Part shown: piece after piece, positions 8,623 to 16,787 of the stretch | Layout of the letters: each line of letters opens with the position of its first letter | Position numbering within the stretch: position 1 is the first letter of the stretch | From: Verrucomicrobiota bacterium | GTDB lineage: Bacteria > Verrucomicrobiota > Verrucomicrobiia > Limisphaerales > JADLHS01 | NCBI GenBank assembly: GCA_013140495.1 | Contig: JABFSR010000064.1 | Location: forward strand, 1 to 47,338 | Direction of reading: 5' to 3' | Length of the DNA stretch: 47,338 nt | The notes under the pieces: model-generated | The model's database searches: none | Seen by the model: only the letters and a program-made list of their open reading frames with translations | Told to the model about the DNA's origin: nothing | Made by a program: the position numbers and the translations under genes

Positions 8623-9054
8623 TTATCCGGGGAGCGATTTTAGCTGGGTTTCTTCGATCTCAAATTTCTCCGCGATCACGTAGCTCTGATCGAAGATCAG
8701 CACACCGAGCTTTAACGGCGGATCGAAGATTGCCCCGTCGCCTCCGGGGATCATTTGCAGGCGTGGGGCGTTGAGCAGTTCGTGCTGCTCATGGAATTCC
8801 ACCGCCGGCCCACCCTCAATGGTGGCCGGGTTCGTGGGCCGGATTGAATACTCCACCGCGTTCGTGCAGAGAATTATGGGACGGCGCGGAAGCTCGCGAT
8901 TTAGGGGGTTATTCATGTGAAGTGCCAGGCGAAGCCGGAGATGCGACATCGTGGCGTAGTGAATTTCCAAGGCCCGCAAACAATCGGGATTGTCCTTAAT
9001 CAGCTTTGCGAAATCCTGTTTCATGTGCGTGGTTGGGGAAGGAATGATGTACAT
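8623..9054 (-). CDS. Hypothetical soluble protein
   Basis: About 143 residues from ATG 9054 (MYIIPSPTTH), or 134 from ATG 9024 (MKQDFAKLI). There is no signal peptide or membrane segment. It is mixed alpha/beta in appearance, with an N-terminal helix (DFAKLIKDNPDCLRALEI) and strands near the end (LGVLIFDQSYVIAEKFEIEE). I recognise no family. It starts 8 bases after the stop of the zinc-ribbon gene, so the two are probably co-transcribed. Confidence 0.6.
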   Translation of the reverse strand: MYIIPSPTTHMKQDFAKLIKDNPDCLRALEIHYATMSHLRLRLALHMNNPLNRELPRRPIILCTNAVEYSIRPTNPATIEGGPAVEFHEQHELLNAPRLQMIPGGDGAIFDPPLKLGVLIFDQSYVIAEKFEIEETQLKSLPG

Positions 9055-9061
9055 ATCTGGG

Positions 9062-9595
9062 TTATGGGTTCCGGGATGTTTTCGAGGGAGTCGTCGGTAG
9101 CGGGTCGGGTGGCGAAGGCGGCTCGTCGGTGATCGGATACCGGTGCCGATTCCAGGCCGTAACCAAAGCCAGCTCGCCCGCCACCAGCCCGGCCACGACC
9201 ACGAGCAGGGCAATGATTACCCAGCGCATCTTGAAAGCATTGCGTTCGATGTTTTCGAGCGGATTGGAAAAATAGAGGCACAGCCCCGCGACAAAACCGA
9301 CGACGGCCACCGGGATGAGGATTCGTCGCTTATCATACGGAATTACAATCGCCCGTTTGCCGCACTGGCCACAAACGTAGCGGTAGCGATAAGGCCGAAG
9401 GAACGTGCTGCTCCCGGGGGCCGGCGTGTAGTATTGCATCACACCCCCGCAACGGCAGCGACGGGGTGGGGTGATGGGGTCGAGGACGCCGTTGAACTCA
9501 ACCTCGACTTTGGGCGGGTGCAGATCGGTGCCGCAGCCCGAGCAGGTTTTCTGGCCGTCTTCATTCGCGCGTCCGCAATAAGAGCACGCTTTCAT
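9062..9595 (-). CDS. Zinc-ribbon membrane protein
   Basis: A 177-residue protein. Residues 4-23 form a zinc ribbon (CSYCGRANEDGQKTCSGC, spacing C-x2-C-x10-C-x2-C). Further Cys pairs at about 48-50 (CRC) and 75-78 (CGQC) suggest a second metal site. Two hydrophobic helices follow (about 93-110 and 124-146), then a Pro-rich tail. Probably a membrane-anchored protein of unknown role with a cytoplasmic metal-binding head. It is followed after 8 bases by the hypothetical gene at 8623-9054. Confidence 0.75.
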   Translation of the reverse strand: MKACSYCGRANEDGQKTCSGCGTDLHPPKVEVEFNGVLDPITPPRRCRCGGVMQYYTPAPGSSTFLRPYRYRYVCGQCGKRAIVIPYDKRRILIPVAVVGFVAGLCLYFSNPLENIERNAFKMRWVIIALLVVVAGLVAGELALVTAWNRHRYPITDEPPSPPDPLPTTPSKTSRNP

Positions 9596-9672
9596 AAGTC
9601 ATTCCCCGGCGGTCGTGGACCGGTGCGGCGCGACGGCAGTGGGGGGAAGGTTCTTCATGGAATCCGGGATAG

Positions 9673-9761
9673 TTACTGTTCGATGGCGCGATAGAAGCGT
9701 TGCGGGAAATTTGTCGCGGCGAGCTCGGTGTTGCGCAATCGGAATTGGGATATTGAGCAGT
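9673..9761 (-). pseudogene. C-terminal remnant of a secreted FYR-tail protein
   Basis: A minus-strand frame that continues past the stop of the Kelch gene, in a different phase, reads FRLRNTELAATNFPQRFYR and ends in AIEQ and a TAA at 9673. The NFPQRFYR motif is the same C-terminal signature as NPRRFYR in the LamG protein and QRYYR in the Kelch protein. It is therefore best read as the surviving tail of another gene of this family. Confidence 0.55.
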
Positions 9762-11975
9762 TCATTGGGTCGCCTGAACAACTCGGTAGTATCGCTGAGT
9801 TGCTCCCGCATTCGACCCATCCACGATAGTTTCATATCTGCCATTGCCTTGCTTGGGCGGCCCGTAATCTGCCCAAACGCTGTTTGTTCCGAGGTCTGCG
9901 CGCTGCTGCACCTGATACGTCGCATTGGAAACTGTGTTCCAGCCCACAAGTACATTTGAAGGCTGTCTCTGAGAAATCGTCAGATGCGGAGGGCCAAAGG
10001 GCGCATCCGGGGCAATGACTGTGAGATTATCGGCAGCCGTTCCGCCGTCGCAACGCACAAATAAGGTATTCCAAGTTTCAGGGTAGCCATCCTCGGCGTA
10101 TATGCCTGGAATTTTAAGGTTGATGTTCTGCAAACTCTGCACAGGGGTCCAATAGGCATCCCCGGCCGAGAGATTAATCGCGTACAAACTGCCAGCTCCC
10201 TGCCAAGCATAGGCGCTGAAATCAATTTGAAGCTGAAGCCGATAAAGGGCGCCAGGCTGCCACACGCTTGGTGAATAGAATTCTGAGCGATCCGCTTGAT
10301 TATAGACGTAGAAGCCGCTCTGGGTCCAACCGAACGACGGACTCAAGCCCACAACTTCATTGTCCGCCGGTGTTGTTGTTGCAAGCTCGAATTCAACCCG
10401 GCTTCCTGAGGCGACAAAATCAAACTGGAGGATGTAAGCTGGCTCGACTCCCGCTGGCCTCGGAAAACTAAAAGCAGCGTCGTTGGTCCTGTACGATCCA
10501 TCAACGCCACCGCTTCCCATGACGACACCATTCTGTACAATGAGCTGCGGAATCCAATCTTTGTTTCGCGTCCAGCTGTCCTGGCCGTTGAGCGTGCCGT
10601 TGGTGAGTGAGTTGAAATCGTACACCGCCACAGACCCGAAACCAATGAGCAACGTGTTTGTCACGCTGCCTTGGTAATCCGGCGTGTTGTTGACAGTCGC
10701 AATAACGGAATAGCTGCCGATGTTAGTCGGGGCATTCGCCGATCCATTGTAGGTCACCGCTGCCGAGAGCCCCGGAGGTTCGGTTGCAACTGACACGCGC
10801 TTAGCCGTGCCGTCGTAAGTCTGGTTCAAGAGGCCCAAGAAAATTGTCGCGCTCGCGATCGCCGCCGGATCGTACAGCTCCGTGCTTGAAAGATAGACCC
10901 CGTTGGTGTCTTGGCCACCCGCGATCAACACCGTCCCATTGGGCAGCAACGTTGCCGTGTGATTCACGCGCGAAGCGTTCATCGCGGGGGTCGCCGTCCA
11001 CATCCCGGTGCCCGTGACGTACAGTTCCGCGCTGGAAATAGAATTCCCGATATTGTCCCCTGCACCCCCTGCGACCAGCACTTTCCCACTGGGCAGCAAC
11101 GTCGCTGTGTGGCTATTACGCGCGCCAGTCAGTGAGCCGCTGCCCGCCCATGTTCCGGCGACCGGATCATACAGCTCCGTACTGTGCGTAGGTCCGCCAT
11201 TGGCATAGCCCCCTACGACCAGCACCATGTCATTCGGGAGTATGGTAGCTGTGTGGACAATGCGTCCAGTGGCAAGGGAATTGGTCGCCGTCCAGTTCCC
11301 GCTAACTGGATCATAAACTTCCGCACTGGACAGAATGTTGACCCCATTGTGGCCACCGGCGACCAACACGATCCCGTTGGACAGCAAGCTCGCCGTATGA
11401 GCATAGCGCTCGCCGGCCAACGCGTTTGCTACCGTCCATGTCCCAGTCGCTGGATCGTAGATCTCGCAACTGGAAAGATTGCCGCCGCCATTGTCATTAT
11501 AGCCCCCGGTGACCAGCACTTTCCCATTGGGAAGAAGATTTGCCGTGTGGAGTCTCCTTGCGGTGCTCAACGCGTTGGTTGCTGTCCACGTCCCTGTCGC
11601 AGGATTGTACAGCTCGCTGCTCGCGATGGCATTGTTACCGGTAGTAAGTCCGCCAACGACCAACACCTCTCCATCCGGGAGTAACGTCGCCGTATGAACC
11701 CGGCGGGCGGTATTCAGTGGGCCGGTCGGCAGCCACGTCCCCGTCGTCGGATCGTAAAGCTCCGCGCTGTTAGTCACGCCGCTGCTGCCAAGGCCCCCCG
11801 CGACGAGGACTTTCCCATTGGGCAGTAGAGTCGCTGTATGCGATTGGCGCGCGATGGTCATCGGGCTGTTGGTAAGGAACGCAGCGGCATGGGCCGGTTG
11901 AGTGATCGAAAAACCGAGCACTAGGGCTACCAACCATATTATTGCTACGGGACTCTTGTTTTTTTGAATTTTCAT
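9762..11975 (-). CDS. Secreted Kelch-repeat protein with MBG domain and FYR-type tail
   Basis: A 737-residue protein from ATG 11975 (MKIQKNKSPVAIIWL), with a signal peptide cleaved near PAHAA. Seven Kelch blades follow, with the recurring HTATLLPNGKVLVAGG and SSAELYDPATGTW motifs, forming a beta-propeller over about residues 35-385. Next is an MBG-like domain (LNQTYDGTAKRVSV, ending with DYQGSVTNTLLIG), a lectin-like region, and a C-terminal module ending QRYYRVVQATQ. The upstream open frame was rejected as start because it is charged and lacks signal character. Probably a large cell-surface or secreted binding protein; the ligand is unknown. Confidence 0.88.
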   Translation of the reverse strand: MKIQKNKSPVAIIWLVALVLGFSITQPAHAAAFLTNSPMTIARQSHTATLLPNGKVLVAGGLGSSGVTNSAELYDPTTGTWLPTGPLNTARRVHTATLLPDGEVLVVGGLTTGNNAIASSELYNPATGTWTATNALSTARRLHTANLLPNGKVLVTGGYNDNGGGNLSSCEIYDPATGTWTVANALAGERYAHTASLLSNGIVLVAGGHNGVNILSSAEVYDPVSGNWTATNSLATGRIVHTATILPNDMVLVVGGYANGGPTHSTELYDPVAGTWAGSGSLTGARNSHTATLLPSGKVLVAGGAGDNIGNSISSAELYVTGTGMWTATPAMNASRVNHTATLLPNGTVLIAGGQDTNGVYLSSTELYDPAAIASATIFLGLLNQTYDGTAKRVSVATEPPGLSAAVTYNGSANAPTNIGSYSVIATVNNTPDYQGSVTNTLLIGFGSVAVYDFNSLTNGTLNGQDSWTRNKDWIPQLIVQNGVVMGSGGVDGSYRTNDAAFSFPRPAGVEPAYILQFDFVASGSRVEFELATTTPADNEVVGLSPSFGWTQSGFYVYNQADRSEFYSPSVWQPGALYRLQLQIDFSAYAWQGAGSLYAINLSAGDAYWTPVQSLQNINLKIPGIYAEDGYPETWNTLFVRCDGGTAADNLTVIAPDAPFGPPHLTISQRQPSNVLVGWNTVSNATYQVQQRADLGTNSVWADYGPPKQGNGRYETIVDGSNAGATQRYYRVVQATQ

Positions 11976-12047
11976 AAGGAAATGACCGCCGTAATGATTT
12001 TTGTTTTGCTCATGTGCTTTGTGTTTTCGTGTTGGTTGCTGCTTTGT

Positions 12048-12090
12048 ATTTCCACACCGCACTCACGCCGGGCGCGGGCAGCGGGACGTT
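12048..12090. repeat. 43-base intergenic element, copy 2
   Basis: Partner of 7029-7071 (39 of 43 identical). It lies 21 bases downstream of the LamG gene stop on the minus strand and upstream of the Kelch gene. The following bases give GTTAGGT, which resembles an integron core site, but no partner core site was found within about 130 bases. Confidence 0.85.
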
Positions 12091-12111
12091 AGGTGGCGAC
12101 TTCATTTGTCA

Positions 12112-13362
12112 TCACGGGCAAGCATCTGCAACGACGCGATAAAAGCGCCGCGGGTTGGCCACCGAATCGAGATCAATGAACACGTAGGGTGTGACCGGCA
12201 GGCTCACGATGTTGGTCAGGGCCGTCCACAGAATGGGTGTCGCAAAACTGTCCGTGTATTCGACGCGGTACGTGCCGCCCACCCGGCCCTTGATGGTCAC
12301 CCCGGCGTACATGTGCAACTCCAGGAAGCTAAAGGCGAGGGCGGCGGAGGCGGTCAAATAGGATCCGGAATAGTTTCCGACTGCGACGGTGTAAATGCCA
12401 GCCTGCACCGTGGTCGCGTTGGCAATCGTGAGCGTGGAGTTGGTAGCGCCATCAATGTTGGTTCCATTGAACTGCCACTGGTAAGAAAGGAAGCCTCCCG
12501 TTTCGTTGGTCGCCACCACGGAAAAGGTGACGTTCGAGCCGCAGGGAATCACCTGGTTCTCTGGCGGTGTCAGTATCCTGAAACCGCACATGCCAGCGCT
12601 TCCGGCGGCGTAGATGGACGCCACCTCGGCTGAGGTCAACGCGCGGTTGAAGAGGGCAACCTCATCAATCTCGCCGGGAGTAAAACTAGGAACGTTGGCG
12701 TGGGCGCCAATTCTGACGGCCCGCCCGTAATCGCTGAGCAATCCACTCGCCGGCTGGGAGTCTCGTAACGTACCGTTGACGTAGAGCTTCACCGTGCTGC
12801 CATCGTAAGTGCCGACAAGGTGATACCACTGGGCGGGAACCCAGAAACCGCCGCCCGTGTTTGCACCACGCCCAATTCCTCCAGAAGACCCTACACCAGA
12901 CGCTACATAAAAATTGAATGCACGCCCGCCACCCTCAACACCCAACATGTACTGATAGTAGGGAGGCGAGTGGCTGATGTAGGCTTTTTGCACGATTACG
13001 TCGTTGCCACCGCCAAAAGAGACGGAGTTCCACCACGCCATGACCGTGATCTGGTTTGAGGGATTGAGAGCAGGGGAGTTGGGTATCTCCACAAAATCGT
13101 CCACCCCATCCAGATGAAACGCTTGCCCCACTTCACCGGGCGCAAACGTCGCACCGTTCATCAGCGTGCCGTTGTTGGTGTCAAAACTATCATTGGCATT
13201 GCCGTTTCCGTTCCACCAACCCACCAAGCCAGCCGGAGGCACAACGCACTGTGCAAAGAGCGGCGGAACGGCAAAAGTGAGAGTGAGCAACAGCACGGGC
13301 CCGAAGGCGAGCCAAATTGACAGCCAAATTGACAGGCTGGAAGAATGATTGTTGGGGTGCAT
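12112..13362 (-). CDS. Secreted LamG / Ig-like protein with FYR-type tail
   Basis: A 416-residue protein. The signal region contains a duplicated LSIW unit (12-base tandem repeat, 13312-13336). A LamG/concanavalin-like domain covers about residues 45-250 (LVGWWNGNGNANDS, GVDDFVEIPNS, YVNGTLRDSQP, EIDEVALFNRALTSAEV). An Ig-like domain with SYQWQFNGTNIDGATNSTL lies at about 262-345, and the C-terminal module ends NPRRFYRVVADACP. Probably a secreted glycan-binding or adhesion protein. Its 5' region (13378-13493) is shared with the beta-helix gene at 7071-8150. Confidence 0.88.
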   Translation of the reverse strand: MHPNNHSSSLSIWLSIWLAFGPVLLLTLTFAVPPLFAQCVVPPAGLVGWWNGNGNANDSFDTNNGTLMNGATFAPGEVGQAFHLDGVDDFVEIPNSPALNPSNQITVMAWWNSVSFGGGNDVIVQKAYISHSPPYYQYMLGVEGGGRAFNFYVASGVGSSGGIGRGANTGGGFWVPAQWYHLVGTYDGSTVKLYVNGTLRDSQPASGLLSDYGRAVRIGAHANVPSFTPGEIDEVALFNRALTSAEVASIYAAGSAGMCGFRILTPPENQVIPCGSNVTFSVVATNETGGFLSYQWQFNGTNIDGATNSTLTIANATTVQAGIYTVAVGNYSGSYLTASAALAFSFLELHMYAGVTIKGRVGGTYRVEYTDSFATPILWTALTNIVSLPVTPYVFIDLDSVANPRRFYRVVADACP

Positions 13363-13377
13363 AAATTGAGTGGGTTC

Positions 13378-13493
13378 GTTTTCTTGGTTCAGATTGATTG
13401 CAGAAAATCAACGGGTAGTCGGTCAGGATTCAGGGTCATACGCGCCCATTGTTAGCCAGTTGTTTCGGCGGGCGGTATCCCCAAAAGTGTAGA
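13378..13493 (-). promoter_or_regulatory. Conserved 5' region, copy 2
   Basis: Partner of 8166-8281. It begins 15 bases upstream of the LamG gene ATG. The ends are the best conserved, while the middle, nearest the coding sequence, has most of the substitutions. The remaining 130 bases up to the sulfatase stop (13494-13629) show no recognisable feature. Confidence 0.65.
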
Positions 13494-13629
13494 GGCTGGT
13501 TCCGGACTAAATCACACTGTAAAATGCCTTGGAATCCTGCTGGTGGCGTGGATTGATCAAGCGTGAGTCAGAGCACGGATAACGGGTCGGAGAAACTGAG
13601 CAGTTGCGATAAACCAGCCGGGCAGAGGT

Positions 13630-15030
13630 CTATTTCGCCTTTGCTGGCGAATTCATCTGCTTGGCATCGTAATCCGGATTTGCCGTTGGCAACTGTGCGC
13701 CAACTTTCGTTCGCCACGCGTGGAGTTTTTTGCGCAACGCATTTGCCCGGTCCGGAAGTTTCGTGGCGAGGTCGCTTTGTTCGCCGATGTCTTCTCTCAG
13801 GTTGTATAGCTCCACGTGGTTGTCCTCAAAGAACTCGATGAGCTTCCAGTCGCCGTCGCGGATGGCGCTGTAAGGTGTTGCGCCGCCGGGATGGTAATGC
13901 GGGTAATGCCAGAAAATTGTTTTGCGCAATCCGCCGGTCTGCTTCAGCAGCGGGACAAGACTTTCGCCATCCAGTGAACGCGGTTTCTTCGCGGCGAGTC
14001 CAGCCATGTCGAGCATCGTGGGAAAGTAGTCCGGTGTGATCGCCGGCGTGTCACAGGTGCTGCCGGGCTTGGTGATGCCCGGCCATTTGATGAACAGTGG
14101 AACACGGACGCCGCCTTCGTAGGCCGAGCCTTTGCCGGCGCGCAACGGGAGATTGCTGGTCACATCGTTTTGCAGAAGGCCGCCGTTATCCGACGTGAAG
14201 ATGACAACGGTGTTTTCGGCGAGTTTGAGTTCGTCGAGCTTTTGCAGGATTCGGCCCACGCTGTCGTCCACGCTCTCGATCAGCGCAGCATAGACGGGAT
14301 TGTGCTGTGGATTTTGCGGATCGGCTTTGCGTTTGTACTTCGCAATGACCTCCGGCTTGCCCATCAATGGCGTGTGAACAGCATAATGCGGGAGGTAAAT
14401 GAAAAATGGTTTTGTTTTGTTGCGCTCGATAAACTTCAGCGTCTCGTCTGTCAGTCGGTCGGAAAGGAACTCACCCTTGTGTCCATCAGCAAGCGTCGGG
14501 ATGCCGTAAGGTGAGAAGTAACTTGGAGGCTGTCCGCGATCATTTCCAGCAAGGTTTTCGTCGAAACCTTGTTTGTCAGGATAGAACTCCGATCCGCCCA
14601 GATGCCACTTGCCGATGCTTGCGGTTGCGTAACCTTCATGCTTCAGCGCCTCGGCGATTGTTGTTTCCTCCAGTGGCAGGTGCATTGTCCAATCCGGCAC
14701 CTTGAGTTTTGCATCAGGACGCACATGACCCTTGATCCAGTCGGTGATGTGGAGACGTGCCGGATACTTGCCGGTCAGTAACGCGGCACGCGTTGGTGAG
14801 CAGACAGTGCAGGCGGAGTAAGCCTGTGTGAACCGCATCCCCTGGCTGGCGAGCCGGTCAATGTTCGGCGTCTCGTAGAATTTGGAGCCTTGGACTCCAA
14901 GGTCTGTCCAACCCAGATCGTCAACGAGGATGAAAATGAAGTTGGGTTTCAGGGGAGTTGCGGCGAAACCACGGACGCAGAGGTTGAACGTAGCCAACCC
15001 CAGAGCAACAAGCAGGAATACTCTCTTCAT
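13630..15030 (-). CDS. Secreted sulfatase (type I, formylglycine)
   Basis: A 466-residue protein from ATG 15030 (MKRVFLLVALG), with signal peptide. The alkaline-phosphatase-superfamily sulfatase fold begins at PNFIFILVDDLGWTDLG (metal-binding Asp pair), and the modification motif CSPTR has its Cys at 77, followed by LLTGKYPAR. It also has HYAVHTPL, FTSDNGG and GKGSAYEGGVRVP. It needs a formylglycine-generating enzyme, which is not in this window. It lies 19 bases downstream of the next sulfatase, forming a tandem operon. The substrate, a sulfated sugar, cannot be named. Confidence 0.95.
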   Translation of the reverse strand: MKRVFLLVALGLATFNLCVRGFAATPLKPNFIFILVDDLGWTDLGVQGSKFYETPNIDRLASQGMRFTQAYSACTVCSPTRAALLTGKYPARLHITDWIKGHVRPDAKLKVPDWTMHLPLEETTIAEALKHEGYATASIGKWHLGGSEFYPDKQGFDENLAGNDRGQPPSYFSPYGIPTLADGHKGEFLSDRLTDETLKFIERNKTKPFFIYLPHYAVHTPLMGKPEVIAKYKRKADPQNPQHNPVYAALIESVDDSVGRILQKLDELKLAENTVVIFTSDNGGLLQNDVTSNLPLRAGKGSAYEGGVRVPLFIKWPGITKPGSTCDTPAITPDYFPTMLDMAGLAAKKPRSLDGESLVPLLKQTGGLRKTIFWHYPHYHPGGATPYSAIRDGDWKLIEFFEDNHVELYNLREDIGEQSDLATKLPDRANALRKKLHAWRTKVGAQLPTANPDYDAKQMNSPAKAK

Positions 15031-15049
15031 GTGTTGGAAGTTTGAAAGA

Positions 15050-16507
15050 TCACTGGCTATCGGCAATGCGTCCCGGTTCGCGAACGCCACTGCCCACGCG
15101 CTTCGTGAGCGAGTCACCAAGTTCTTCGCGAGCCTGTTCAGCCAGGGTTTCGAGACGTTTCACCACGTCTGGGCGCTGGGCGGCGAGGTCAGTGGTTTCG
15201 CCAATGTCGCTTTCCAAATCGTACAGCTCGGACTGATCAAGCTTGCGCTGCTGGTATGGTGACGGTGTTCCGTCGCGACCGCCAGGCTGACCGGCAAGCG
15301 TGCGATAGGTATGTGGCAGTTGTAGTTTCCATTGACTACTCATCACCGACTGTAGCTGGTTGTTTTCGTAATAGAAAACGTAGGCGTCGTGCGGGTTCTT
15401 TGCGCCTTGAACGCCAGCCAGCAGCGGCCAGACGTCTAGTCCGTCAATCTTGTGTTTCGGCAGTTCAGCACCAATGAGCTTTGCGACCGTGGGCAAAATA
15501 TCAATCGTCATGGCCGGCTCTTTGCAGACGCTCGCCTTCGGAATTTTCCCGGGCCAGCGCGCGATGAACGGCACCCGCACGCCGCCGTCCCAGCAAGTGC
15601 CCTTGCCTTCGCGCAGGGGGAGCGCTGATCCTGCATGGTTGCCATAGGAAAGCCACGGACCGTTGTCAGAAGTGAAAATCACCAGCGTGTTCTTATCCAG
15701 CCGATGCTTTTTCAGCGCGCCGAGAATCTGTCCGACCGACCAGTCAATTTCCTCGATGACGTCACCGTAGAGCCCTTGGGCGGACTTGCCTTTGAACTTG
15801 TCGCTCACATGCAATGGCACATGCGGCATGCTGTGCGGCACATAAAGGAAGAATGGCCTGTCCTTGTTCCTGGCGATGAAGCTGACTGCGTGTTCCGTGT
15901 ACCATGTCGTCAGTTGAGACTGCTCCTTGGCCGTGACCTTGGGAATGACCGTCTGCTCGCCTTCGATCAAACGCAGCTCGGGATAACCGGGCCGGCGCTT
16001 GTGCTCCGCCAGAGTTTTGTTTGCCTGATCAGGATGCCACGGCCACATGTCGTTCGAGTAAGGCAGGCCGAAGTATTCGTCGAAGCCGTGGCGCGTGGGC
16101 AGAAACTGCGGCTGGTCGCCCAGATGCCACTTGCCGTAAATCGCCGTCGCGTAACCGCGTTGTTTCATGATCTCGGCAAGCGTCACTTCGTTGCTGCTGA
16201 TGCCGACTTTAGAATTCGGCCCCAGGGCACCCATGATGCCGATGCGGCTCGGATAGCAACCCGTCATCAATGCCGAACGCGACGCAGAACACACGGGTTG
16301 GGCGTCATAGAATCTCGTGAAGCGAATGCCCTCCGCCGCCATGCGGTCAAGGTTAGGCGTCTTCCAACCTTTCGCGCCGAAGCAGCCGACGTCCGCGTAA
16401 CCGAGGTCGTCGCAAAACACGATGACAATATTCGGGGTGGTCCTGCGATCTGCCGCGGATACCGTGAAGGCGGCGAAGATCGCCAGAAGAGAGGTTATGA
16501 GTTTCAT
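15050..16507 (-). CDS. Secreted sulfatase with CSASR motif
   Basis: A 485-residue protein with signal peptide ([19 protein letters not shown]). The sulfatase domain starts at [17 protein letters not shown]. The modification motif is CSASR (Cys about 73) in place of the more common CxPSR; Ala at the third position is accepted in the family. The motif is followed by [10 protein letters not shown]. Other landmarks are [30 protein letters not shown] and [14 protein letters not shown], typical of an arylsulfatase A-like enzyme. First gene of the sulfatase pair. No promoter was identified in the 280 bases upstream. Confidence 0.95.
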   Translation of the reverse strand: MKLITSLLAIFAAFTVSAADRRTTPNIVIVFCDDLGYADVGCFGAKGWKTPNLDRMAAEGIRFTRFYDAQPVCSASRSALMTGCYPSRIGIMGALGPNSKVGISSNEVTLAEIMKQRGYATAIYGKWHLGDQPQFLPTRHGFDEYFGLPYSNDMWPWHPDQANKTLAEHKRRPGYPELRLIEGEQTVIPKVTAKEQSQLTTWYTEHAVSFIARNKDRPFFLYVPHSMPHVPLHVSDKFKGKSAQGLYGDVIEEIDWSVGQILGALKKHRLDKNTLVIFTSDNGPWLSYGNHAGSALPLREGKGTCWDGGVRVPFIARWPGKIPKASVCKEPAMTIDILPTVAKLIGAELPKHKIDGLDVWPLLAGVQGAKNPHDAYVFYYENNQLQSVMSSQWKLQLPHTYRTLAGQPGGRDGTPSPYQQRKLDQSELYDLESDIGETTDLAAQRPDVVKRLETLAEQAREELGDSLTKRVGSGVREPGRIADSQ

Positions 16508-16787
16508 TATTTGGTCTGCATTGTTTCAGGGTTCTTGCATCACTCGGCTCCGACGACCACGGATAATCATGCCTGCCCGCTGACGGGTCAACGGGTACGA
16601 TCGGCAAAGTACCCTGCCAGACGCATTCCTCGTCCGCCGTCTCGATCCCGCACTCGCGCGACTGGCGATCTGCTTTGTCCCGGAATATCTGTTCACGACG
16701 AAGTCGGAGATTGCTCGCGAAAGCTTTCGGAGTTCATGACGCTTGTCGCGCTGGGATACTCGACTCTCGCCTCTCAACTTACGGCCG

